In this document: positions 24,501-29,779 of the stretch, piece after piece
How positions within the stretch are numbered: the first letter of the stretch is position 1
How the letters are laid out: each line of letters begins with the position of its first letter
Origin: Phalacrocorax aristotelis
Lineage: Eukaryota; Chordata; Aves; Suliformes; Phalacrocoracidae
Length of the DNA: 64,000 nt
Reading direction: 5' to 3'
Assembly: GCF_949628215.1 (NCBI RefSeq)
Contig: NC_134279.1
Coordinates: 77,692,830-77,756,829 of the forward strand
Notes under the pieces: model-generated
The model's database searches: none
What the model was told of the DNA's origin: nothing
Seen by the model: only the letters and a program-made list of their open reading frames with translations
Program-made: the position numbers and the translations under genes

Positions 24501-26230
24501 CTTTTGCCATCCAACTTAAATCTCCACCATATTCGGTCTCATCAGAAAACATGAGTAGGGATGAAGGAGAGGAAAAAAAGGGGGTTTTTTGGCTTTTGAA
24601 GTAAGGAAACAAAGAGGAAGGGTACAGACAACAGACTCCAGAGCGCTGAGGCACCTCTGTGTTTGCACAGTTCTTCCACTGAACATTTACAGACCAAAGG
24701 CACACTTCCGAGCTGTGGAGCACAACACTGGCTTTTCCAGGGCTGTATAGTCATTCTAGACATGTTCTTTTAGAGACTGATTACATGCAAATAGCCCTAA
24801 GTGATAAACATCTGTGAAAGCCTGTTTTCTGTCTTCTCAACTCCCATCTAAAACCTTCCACCAGCCTGCAAACCCAGAGCCTTATTTTAGTGGGCATCAA
24901 ATGACCTGGCCCAGAGAACTCTCCAGCCTTATAAAGCAGCGGAGGAAACATCAGCTGCTGCGGTGGAAAAGGTTGCTGGCTTTAGGGCGGTTACCTTTCG
25001 ACTACAGAGCTGGGGGCGCTGAACACACGCCTTGTCCTTCGCTGAACCGTGTGCACAGAGAGTAACCAACACCGGCATGCAGAGCGGGATATAAAAGTGA
25101 TCTAATCAGATTATGTTTTTATTACTGTTAAGCAGACACCTGAAATACAAGTTGGGGTCTTACCAGAAGAGTCACCCTCACCTATAAACCCTTGTAGCTT
25201 CTTAAAGTTGGCCGACTGCTTTAAAAAGGCTCCGTAACATATCATCACCCTAATTTCTACCGATGAGGGAGGGCAAAGGCCCAGAAAATACACCCAACGG
25301 GCACCTTCCCCCCGGCATCACAGCTTCCCTGCTCTTGGTGCCTGCCTGGGGGGCTGGAGATCCCCGCCACAGCCACCCGGGACCGCGGGGCCCCTCGCGC
25401 CCGAAACCCGAGGCTACTCGTCCCTCTCAGCACCGCACCCCCGTTATGAACCGCACGGCCGGACCCGCTGCCGCCAAACCGGGGGAGAGCTGCGAGGCGG
25501 CGGGCCGGGCCGCCGCAGGGGCCCCAAGGTCACGTCCTTCCTCGCCGGCGAGCGGGCCCGACGGCCCCGCCAGCGAGGAGGAGGCTGCCGGCCGTGTGCC
25601 GCCGCCGAGCCCTGCTGCCCCTCCGGGCTGCGGCCGCCGCCCCCCGCCGCTGCCCTGGGGCCGGGAGCGGTGGGAGACGAGGCGGCGGCGACGGGCCGGG
25701 CGCCGAGGAGACCACATCCCCCGGCAGGCACCACGGCGCGCCCCACCGCCTGCTGCGACACCCACGGGGGACTACAAGGACCAGCATGCCTTGCGGGCGG
25801 CGCTCCCCTCCGCCCCGCGCAGGACGAGCGTGCTGCACGCCGGGACTCGTAGTACGCCCGGTTCGATAGAGCCCGCTTACCGCCCGCCCAGGTGTCCCGT
25901 TGGCCCTCGCAGCCGCCACTCAAAGTCCGGGCAGCCAATCGCGGCCTACGCGTGTGGAGTCATTCAGAGAAGAGCGAGCCCCGGTCAGAGGACGCGCCGC
26001 GCCTCGTAACCCCCCCACTCCACTCCGGCCCGGCTGCCTGCGCTCGCCCCCGTCGGTAGGCCCGGCCCGGCCTGGCCTGGTCCGGTCCCTGGCGAGCCAG
26101 GCAGCCAGGCCCCACCGGCCGGAGGGCACACAACAGCGAGGACAGCTCGCAGGGCTCCCCCAGGGCTGCGCGCTGCCCTGCTCACCTGCGCGGCCACGGC
26201 GACCCCCGCTCTGTGACACGCCCGCAGCAT
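2992..26230 (-). CDS. IMMT: IMMT / MIC60 (mitofilin), complete coding region, 15 exons
   Basis: MIC60 is the core scaffold of the MICOS complex, which holds cristae junctions at the mitochondrial inner membrane (family knowledge). Splicing 15 exons with phase-compatible GT-AG sites gives 2,232 nt (743 aa plus stop); human MIC60 is 758 aa. Residues 1-40 form an Arg-rich presequence ([10 protein letters not shown]...). Residues about 46-65 form one membrane span with Gly motifs ([18 protein letters not shown]). Next come a variable Pro/Glu/Lys-rich linker (about 105-190), long Glu/Lys/Gln-rich coiled coils (about 185-540), and the conserved C-terminal mitofilin domain ending in VGLGTTQVQ, two residues shorter than the human end. 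Hallmarks such as [17 protein letters not shown]-type, [19 protein letters not shown] and [20 protein letters not shown] are present. The gene shares a head-to-head promoter with MRPL35. No frameshift or broken splice site was found. Confidence 0.97.
3939..4068 (-). CDS. IMMT: IMMT exon 14
   Basis: 130 nt. Acceptor CTGTTTCAG, donor GAGA|GTGAGC. It encodes [20 protein letters not shown] and [20 protein letters not shown]. Confidence 0.96.
4500..4631 (-). CDS. IMMT: IMMT exon 13
   Basis: 132 nt, phase 0 at both ends. Acceptor CGTACAG, donor GAGCAG|GTAAGG. It encodes [20 protein letters not shown] and [16 protein letters not shown]. Confidence 0.96.
4632..5897 (-). other. IMMT: IMMT intron 12 with poly-T tract and possible old repeat
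   Basis: This intron holds a run of about 20 T at 5159-5178. At about 5590-5860 a stretch resembles an old dispersed repeat: it has a near-perfect palindrome at 5623-5650 and a terminal TTGCTCTTCTGTGCACATCC-like motif. I see no coding exon. Confidence 0.5.
5623..5650. repeat. inverted repeat, 10-bp arms with 8-nt loop
   Basis: CTGGGTCAGA and TCTGACCCAG are exact reverse complements separated by TCACTTAC. It lies in an IMMT intron within sequence that may be an old interspersed repeat. Confidence 0.75.
5898..6121 (-). CDS. IMMT: IMMT exon 12
   Basis: 224 nt. Acceptor TTCTTTAG, donor GAAG|GTAAAG. It encodes [20 protein letters not shown] and [18 protein letters not shown], strongly conserved coiled coil. 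Confidence 0.96.
6122..7445 (-). other. IMMT: IMMT intron 11
   Basis: 1.3 kb between the microexon and exon 12. Open frames here on either strand have no recognisable product. I see nothing else. Confidence 0.7.
7446..7460 (-). CDS. IMMT: IMMT exon 11, 15-nt microexon
   Basis: A 15-nt exon with acceptor TTTCTGTTGCAG and consensus donor G|GTGAGT. Joined to its neighbours it reads [18 protein letters not shown], aligning with human GWKGM-SVSDLA-DKLSTDD. Skipping it stays in frame because 15 is divisible by 3, and would remove five residues. Confidence 0.88.
7461..8634 (-). other. IMMT: IMMT intron 10
   Basis: 1.17 kb upstream of the microexon. No repeat or gene was recognised. Confidence 0.7.
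8635..8764 (-). CDS. IMMT: IMMT exon 10
   Basis: 130 nt. Acceptor TTACAG, donor CTGA|GTAAGT. It encodes [20 protein letters not shown] and [19 protein letters not shown]. It ends in phase 1, which requires the 15-nt microexon before exon 12. Confidence 0.95.
8765..11309 (-). other. IMMT: IMMT introns 8 and 9 (flanking exon 9)
   Basis: Two introns, 8765-9619 and 9756-11309. The GA repeat at 9757-9772 is the pyrimidine tract of the exon 9 acceptor on minus. The rest is AT-rich, and I see nothing else. Confidence 0.65.
9620..9755 (-). CDS. IMMT: IMMT exon 9
   Basis: 136 nt. The acceptor tract is a CT dinucleotide repeat; donor AAAAAG|GTGATG. It encodes [20 protein letters not shown] and then [20 protein letters not shown]. 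Confidence 0.95.
11310..11413 (-). CDS. IMMT: IMMT exon 8
   Basis: 104 nt. Acceptor TTCTTAG, donor GCCAA|GTTAGT. It encodes [20 protein letters not shown] and [14 protein letters not shown], as in human MIC60. Confidence 0.94.
11414..12437 (-). other. IMMT: IMMT intron 7 with poly-G tract
   Basis: AT-rich intron. It contains an 18-G run at 12221-12238 (poly-C in the transcript). Confidence 0.7.
12221..12238. repeat. 18-nt G homopolymer
   Basis: An uninterrupted G18 after GGGC. It could form G-quadruplex on plus and would be hard to sequence accurately, so its length is uncertain. Confidence 0.9.
12438..12574 (-). CDS. IMMT: IMMT exon 7
   Basis: 137 nt. The acceptor is TTT followed by 11 C and AG; donor TCTGAG|GTAAAC. 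It encodes [20 protein letters not shown] and [11 protein letters not shown], matching human. The phase requires the upstream AG of CCCAGCCCTTGCAG. Confidence 0.93.
14040..14345 (+). mobile_element. older CR1 LINE fragment, 5' part (interrupted)
   Basis: Degraded CR1 3'-region sequence: CTCCATCTGGAATACGGTG, then CTAAGATGGTCAGAGGATGG, then ACTTCTCAAAAGTGCCC and AGGCAACAGATCCAAGTG, in CR1 order. It stops at about 14345 and seems to resume at about 14943. Only the non-coding or very 3' part is present, with no usable reverse transcriptase. Confidence 0.6.
14346..14942 (+). mobile_element. CR1 LINE 3' end, younger copy inserted in an older CR1
   Basis: Well-preserved CR1 3' sequence: TTGTTCAGCCTGGAGAAGAG, GACAGGACAAGGGTGATGG, AGGTTGCCCAGGGAGGTGG and the terminus GGTCCCTTCCATTCCATGATTCTATC. 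It is 5'-truncated, as usual for CR1, and non-autonomous. Confidence 0.9.
14943..15122 (+). mobile_element. older CR1 LINE fragment, 3' part
   Basis: GCTGCTCAGAGAGGTAG, AATCTCCATCCTTAGAGAGC, CAAGCAACCTGCCC, GGGGGTGGACTAGAGACC and CTATCATTCTTTGA follow the CR1 3' order in degraded form. It continues the fragment that ends at about 14345. Confidence 0.65.
15279..15380 (-). CDS. IMMT: IMMT exon 6, start of coiled coil
   Basis: 102 nt. Acceptor TGAATAG, donor TCGG|GTAAGT. It encodes [20 protein letters not shown]; human has [20 protein letters not shown]. Confidence 0.94.
15381..16479 (-). other. IMMT: IMMT intron 5
   Basis: 1.1 kb. The human gene carries extra residues in this linker region that the bird exons lack. 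I looked for an additional exon here and found none with convincing splice sites. Confidence 0.6.
16480..16560 (-). CDS. IMMT: IMMT exon 5 (NAGNAG acceptor)
   Basis: 81 nt, or 78 nt if the second AG of AACAGCAG is used. It encodes [20 protein letters not shown], matching human EAAQIISAAGDTLSVPAP. Donor GAAG|GTGAAA. Confidence 0.9.
16561..19179 (-). other. IMMT: IMMT introns 3 and 4 (flanking exon 4)
   Basis: Introns 16561-17209 and 17331-19179. A TA-rich simple tract lies at about 16616-16670. No other gene or clear repeat was seen. Confidence 0.65.
17210..17330 (-). CDS. IMMT: IMMT exon 4
   Basis: 121 nt. Acceptor TTTCTAG, donor GAAG|GTAACT. It encodes [20 protein letters not shown] and a linker; human has [19 protein letters not shown]. 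Confidence 0.93.
19180..19369 (-). CDS. IMMT: IMMT exon 3, membrane span
   Basis: 190 nt. Acceptor CCGCCAG, donor CCG|GTAAGT. It encodes [20 protein letters not shown] (the membrane span) and then [20 protein letters not shown], nearly identical to mammalian MIC60. Confidence 0.95.
19787..19863 (-). CDS. IMMT: IMMT exon 2, mitochondrial presequence
   Basis: 77 nt. Acceptor TTGCAG, donor GG|GTACGT. It encodes [20 protein letters not shown] and PPGES, equivalent to the human RPLRPCRRYST presequence. The phase 2 end joins exon 3 to make Gly. Confidence 0.92.
19864..25300 (-). other. IMMT: IMMT intron 1, AT-rich main part
   Basis: More than 5 kb of intron between exon 2 and the CpG island. It contains one short CR1 3' fragment near 21.8 kb. 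No exon, RNA gene or other mobile element could be supported. Confidence 0.65.
21765..21832 (+). mobile_element. short CR1 3'-end fragment
   Basis: GACCAGATGAACTTCTGAGG followed by TCCCTTCCAAGCTGGGCTGT and TCTATGATT is the standard CR1 3' terminus. Its 5' boundary is unclear and may extend left. Confidence 0.65.
25771..25796 (+). promoter_or_regulatory. ZNF143/THAP11-type (SBS) motif, forward
   Basis: ACTACAAGGACC followed by AGCATGCCTTGCGG closely fits the long SBS consensus (ACTACAAYTCCCAGCATGC...GCG). The motif normally marks active promoters. Here it lies in the CpG island within IMMT intron 1. Confidence 0.8.
25828..25853 (-). promoter_or_regulatory. second SBS-type motif, opposite orientation
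   Basis: On minus the sequence reads ACTACGAGTCCC then GGCGTGCAGCACGC, a degenerate SBS match. It lies 31 bp from the forward copy. Confidence 0.6.
26186..26230 (-). CDS. IMMT: IMMT exon 1 (start codon)
   Basis: ATG at 26228-26230 (minus), in GAGGCCATGC. It encodes 15 residues, [15 protein letters not shown], against human MLRACQLSGV. Donor GCAG|GTGAGC. Phase 0 junction. The 5' UTR start is not determined. Confidence 0.93.
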
Positions 26231-26342
26231 GGCCTCGGAGCCGGCGGCGGAGCTGCAGGAAGGCGCCCTGCGCGGTGACTCCCAATGCCGCCCGCCTCCG
26301 CTCCGCCCCCCCCCAGCCCCGCCACTGAGAGTGAAGGGCCGA

Positions 26343-26352
26343 GCGCATGCGC
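26343..26352. promoter_or_regulatory. NRF-1 site, palindromic GCGCATGCGC
   Basis: A perfect nuclear respiratory factor 1 core, about 110 bp upstream of the IMMT start codon and about 350 bp upstream of the MRPL35 start. NRF-1 activates many nuclear genes for mitochondrial proteins. Confidence 0.85.
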
Positions 26353-26366
26353 GGCGGCCACTGGGG

Positions 26367-26372
26367 CTTCCG
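26367..26372 (-). promoter_or_regulatory. ETS/GABP core CGGAAG
   Basis: CTTCCG on plus (GCGGAAGC on minus), 15 bp from the NRF-1 site. GABP (NRF-2) is a frequent partner at mitochondrial gene promoters. A short motif, so it is only suggestive. Confidence 0.45.
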
Positions 26373-26421
26373 CTCTGCTAGGGGCGTGGCCGCTCCCTGC
26401 GGAGAGTGATGGGCAGCGCGT

Positions 26422-26426
26422 CCAAT
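26422..26426 (+). promoter_or_regulatory. CCAAT box (NF-Y type)
   Basis: GTCCAATCAGAG between the two start codons, an extended NF-Y match. Confidence 0.6.
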
Positions 26427-26448
26427 CAGAGGGGACGGAGCAGGCCGC

Positions 26449-26456
26449 ATGCAAAT
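26449..26456 (+). promoter_or_regulatory. octamer ATGCAAAT
   Basis: A perfect POU-factor octamer in the shared promoter, 23 bp from the CCAAT box. It stands out as a short AT-rich island in GC-rich sequence. Confidence 0.5.
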
Positions 26457-26638
26457 ATCGCTTCCCGCTGGCGGCGGTGCGAGGCTGACACGGGGCGGCC
26501 CCGCTGGTGCATGTGCGGGAGAGGCGTGGTGGGGCGGGCTGCGTGTACTGCTGGTCCCATGGCGGGGGATGAGGGGGGCCCAGCCCACAGCGCCGCGGGT
26601 GGTGGCGGACAGGGCGCTCCGAACCTGCCCCAGGCAAC

Positions 26639-26655
26639 GCCCCGCTAGGCGGGGC
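26639..26655. repeat. GC-rich inverted repeat near the MRPL35 start
   Basis: GCCCCGC-TAG-GCGGGGC, 7-bp perfect arms, 42 bp upstream of the MRPL35 ATG. It contains SP/KLF-like GC boxes on both arms and could lie in the 5' UTR. Confidence 0.6.
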
Positions 26656-26696
26656 ACGGCGCCGCTCCGCCTCCAGCACAGCGTGACCTTCGGGAC

Positions 26697-26733
26697 ATGG
26701 CGGCGGCGGCGGTGGCGCGCGGGGCCGTGACGG
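26697..26733 (+). CDS. MRPL35: MRPL35 exon 1
   Basis: 37 coding nt, [12 protein letters not shown] plus the first base of Gly. Donor ACGG|GTGGGT. Confidence 0.9.
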
Positions 26734-28602
26734 GTGGGTGTGTGCGGCGCGCGGCGGCAGAGGGGCGGGGGGCGAGGGGGCGGCCCGTGAAATGGCGGCG
26801 GGGAGTGGGGCGGTGTGCGGGGTTGCCGCCTGAGGGTCTGGCTCTCCGCAGGGATCCTGAGGCGCTGGGCCCCGTGGGCCGCCCGCCGCCCGCTCTCCGG
26901 CCTCGCCGCCCGCTGCGCCGGGGGAGCGCGGGCACCGGCAGCGGCACCGCTCTGGAAACCGCGGCTGTCCCCGGGGAGCCCGCCCAGGGGAGGCACCTCC
27001 TCGCTCCTCAGCAGGTACGGTCCGCGCCGTTCTCTCTGGAATGAAAGCTTCTCGTCTGCCTGATGGCTCCGTGCCCTTCTGCCCGGCAGGCTCTGCCGGG
27101 CTCGGTGCGTGCGGCGCCTGGGGGGAGACACCTCTCCACAGACTCATCTTCAAGATTTGGTAGACAGCCAGGGAGACAGCAGGGAGATGCGTTGCAAATA
27201 TCAAAGGGCCATAAGGACTTACGAATGTGTGACTTCCCTGCAGGAGAGGTCTAGTCACCATGTTCGTGCACTAAGTATTGAGTATAAGAGACAGGTGAGA
27301 TGGTTGGATCTCGCCCTGCCAGTCGGACACCGACAGGCACTGGCAGAGACAAGCTGTACTCTTTGGCTGGGGAAGTCATCTCACTCTCAGTAAACAGCTC
27401 CTCTACAGACAGGTATCTGAGCTAGTCATCCCGGCTTCCTCTAATGTGAAACTGTATCTGGCTGGAAGGGACAAAAAAGAGGGGCTGAAGAATTCTCATC
27501 AGAGGCGCTTCTTAGACTGCTTTTTACTTGAGCAAACGGGTCTCTGTTTTAGCCCTAAGTCTCCCACTTCTGTGAAGTGTAACGCTGGAGGCAGGGTGTA
27601 AAATGGAATGTGCTTTGCAGACACATAGGCTTTACAAAAAGCCATGTTGTTGTAATTGGCACCGCTTCTCTTGCTGGTCATTAATGTTCTAAAAGTAATT
27701 TCTGGATGCTAGGGACAGCTGAGCATTTGTTCTTGACTGTTTAACCACTTCTATTAGATGAAAAAGCTGTTGCATATGGAATAATAACTTTGAGATTAGT
27801 TTCAAGTGGAGTTCAGCACTGCAGTTAGTGTTCAAACACGCACGCTCATTAAGTGGTGTGCTGTAATCTTGGATGAGTTCTTATTAACCGCCTTCAGACA
27901 AGTCGCAGCCACTTCTGATCTCTCTTTATGTGAAAAAGCCAGTGATTACTTTTAGAAAAAGATGTTTCATTTCTGTTCTTTTTTTTTTTTCCCTATTTTG
28001 GGGATGGGGTTTTTTCTTTTAGTGTCACACCTCTACTTCCAAGTATACTTCAGCAGCCAGCGAGGACTCTCACTTACTGTAGCTTGCGGAAAGGAAAGAA
28101 GAAAACAGTGAAATCCGTCATCGATAGGTTTCTCCGGCTGCACAACGGCCTTTGGGTTAGGAGAAAGGTAAGACTTTTTTGTTCACAGTCATCCTGATAA
28201 TTGTTATTATTGTAATTGTAATTATTATTATCCAGCAGGATAATTGTTTTCATTCCGTTAGAGGGCAGCAGCTAGTATGGAAGTTAAAAAGAGCTCCAGA
28301 GTCTCCCGTCCTTCCTGAAAGTGGGGAATTTGTCCTGGTTTGCTGATCAGTATTGCTGTATATGTGTATTTGCAGTGACCCACTGAAGTCTTTTGTGACT
28401 TTTCTTCTGACAGGCTGGTTATAAGAAGAAACTGTGGAAGAAGTCAGCTGCCCAGAAGAAGCGTTTGCGAGAGCTGACATTGTGCACTAGAACACAATGT
28501 AAACTCCTTGATAAAATGACCACTTCTTTCTGGAAAAGAAGAAATTGGTATGTTGATGATCCCTACCAGAAGTACCACGACCGCACGAATCTTCGTGTGT
28601 AG
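26697..28602 (+). CDS. MRPL35: MRPL35, mitochondrial ribosomal protein bL35m, 4 exons
   Basis: A component of the large mitoribosomal subunit, homologous to bacterial bL35. Four exons with matching phases give 534 nt (177 aa plus stop; human 188 aa). Residues 1 to about 65 form an Ala/Arg-rich, weakly conserved presequence. Residues about 85-135 are the bL35 core ([37 protein letters not shown]). The C-terminus, [20 protein letters not shown] then YHDRTNLRV, is almost identical to mammals. The start ATG lies in GACATGGCGG, a good Kozak context overlapping a YY1-like motif common at such genes. It diverges from IMMT across the shared CpG island and converges with REEP1. Confidence 0.97.
26852..27014 (+). 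CDS. MRPL35: MRPL35 exon 2
   Basis: 163 nt. Acceptor CTCCGCAG, donor GCAG|GTACGG. It encodes [20 protein letters not shown] and a Pro/Arg/Ala-rich run; human also has GILR after the split codon. Very GC-rich. Confidence 0.9.
27015..28022 (+). other. MRPL35: MRPL35 intron 2
   Basis: About 1 kb. GC content drops sharply after about 27.1 kb. A T-rich acceptor region lies at 27978-28022. No other feature was recognised. Confidence 0.7.
28023..28167 (+). CDS. MRPL35: MRPL35 exon 3
   Basis: 145 nt. Acceptor TTCTTTTAG, donor AAAG|GTAAGA. It encodes [20 protein letters not shown] and the start of the bL35 core. Confidence 0.96.
28414..28602 (+). CDS. MRPL35: MRPL35 exon 4 and stop
   Basis: 189 nt. 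Acceptor TTCTGACAG; TAG at 28600-28602. It encodes [20 protein letters not shown] through YHDRTNLRV. Confidence 0.97.
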   Translation, partial: AGYKKKLWKKSAAQKKRLRELTLCTRTQCKLLDKMTTSFWKRRNWYVDDPYQKYHDRTNLRV

Positions 28603-28665
28603 AAATCTTGGATTCATTTTTGCATCCCGCTAGGAAAGAGGTGGTGGTACATATGGTATGGTCTT

Positions 28666-28671
28666 AATAAA
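28666..28671 (+). terminator. MRPL35: MRPL35 proximal poly(A) signal
   Basis: AATAAA 64 nt after the stop. A second copy at 28697-28702 follows within 26 nt. Confidence 0.7.
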
Positions 28672-29014
28672 TATGTAACACCTGTTACTTTTTCTAAATA
28701 AACATATGCATATCGTCTGATCAGAATTATGGGTATCGATGCCCAAAATAAAGGAACATTCAAGATTATCTTGAGCGTTTGTATTTTACTTAGCTGAGGT
28801 CAAGCTGGTCACCTACATGTTCTGATGTCTGTGGATTTCCTGTGATTGTGTGTAACATGGATGATTACAGTCTAAACGTCACTAAAAGTGAAAATGTTTA
28901 AATAACCTGGGGATATATTTTGCTGTGTCCACACTTAGTGGTAGCTCACTGAGTCTCCTTGGGGGAGAAAGGAGAGCAGGGTCCATTCCGGTATTGTTGC
29001 CTGTCACGGTACCA

Positions 29015-29020
29015 AATAAA
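29015..29020 (+). terminator. MRPL35: MRPL35 distal poly(A) signal
   Basis: AATAAA followed by the GT-rich TGCTGTGTCTCTGTGTGAGAG, a good downstream element. Confidence 0.5.
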
Positions 29021-29040
29021 CCATTGCTGTGTCTCTGTGT

Positions 29041-29779
29041 GAGAGAGCATAGAAAAAAAAAAAAAGTGTTTCATGGCTATGTGTGGGTTTTGTAACTGAT
29101 TTAAAAGTGTATTAGCCACCAAATTTCATTACAGGACTCGCATTTTGGATCCCATGTTGTTTTTTGAGTAGTAGGATATATTCTTTGAGTCCTACGCTAT
29201 ATCCTCAGGCAGTCAGTTCTGAGTATTTTCTTGGTTTTATTCTTTCTTTAAGCCTAATTATACCTCACGCTGCATATCTCTGATCATGTGTATATATGGA
29301 AGAAACCCAAGGATTTATTACATGGTCCTTTTGGAGCGTGCAATGCAGCTCGTCTCTGGTTTCGCCAAGGGCTAGATGGGAGGTTTTTATGAAGCTGATA
29401 CTCCAGTAAGTGTATGAAAAGCAGTTGCTTCTAGCAGTACCTTCAAAACGTGTGCTAGTAATTAACTGTTATTAAGCAGCTAGTCCCTGCTTATCAGCTC
29501 CAGGGCCACCTGTATAGCAAGAGAGGGTTTGCTGTACAAGGCTGTAGCGTTTCAATGAATTCACTAGTTACGCAGAGTGTTCAGTAGCTGTATTTTTTTT
29601 CCAGTTCATAATACAGAAAGACGTTCTGAAGGACATGCAGCACTTAGTGAATACATCTATATACAGTCAGCCAGAATTGAGATAAAAATAATACAGTGAT
29701 CAAAGTAATTATTCTGGCCTGCCAGATACACTGAACGGACTAAAGATGTTTTCTTCTTTTTTTTTTTTCTTTTTTTTTT
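29041..29779. other. MRPL35-REEP1 tail-to-tail intergenic region
   Basis: About 740 bp. It ends at a T-rich tract (29752-29780), which is A-rich on minus immediately after the REEP1 poly(A) signal. No gene was seen. Confidence 0.65.

Larger units (their letters stand above)
25380..27060. promoter_or_regulatory. CpG island spanning the IMMT/MRPL35 head-to-head promoter
   Basis: A sharp rise in GC and CpG content relative to the AT-rich flanks. It covers IMMT exon 1, the roughly 470 bp between the two start codons, and MRPL35 exons 1-2. No TATA box is seen at a convincing position, as is common for mitochondrial housekeeping genes. Confidence 0.9.
28603..29040 (+). other. MRPL35: MRPL35 3' UTR, with alternative ends
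   Basis: Non-coding sequence after the stop. It contains four AATAAA hexamers (28666, 28697, 28747, 29015), so the UTR could be about 85 to 430 nt. Confidence 0.65.

Noticed and set aside
25263-27261. Several long open frames (up to about 400 codons) on both strands in the CpG island
   Set aside because: High GC suppresses stop codons, so long frames arise by chance. Their products are low-complexity Arg/Pro/Ala/Gly strings, and the real exons of IMMT and MRPL35 occupy this region.
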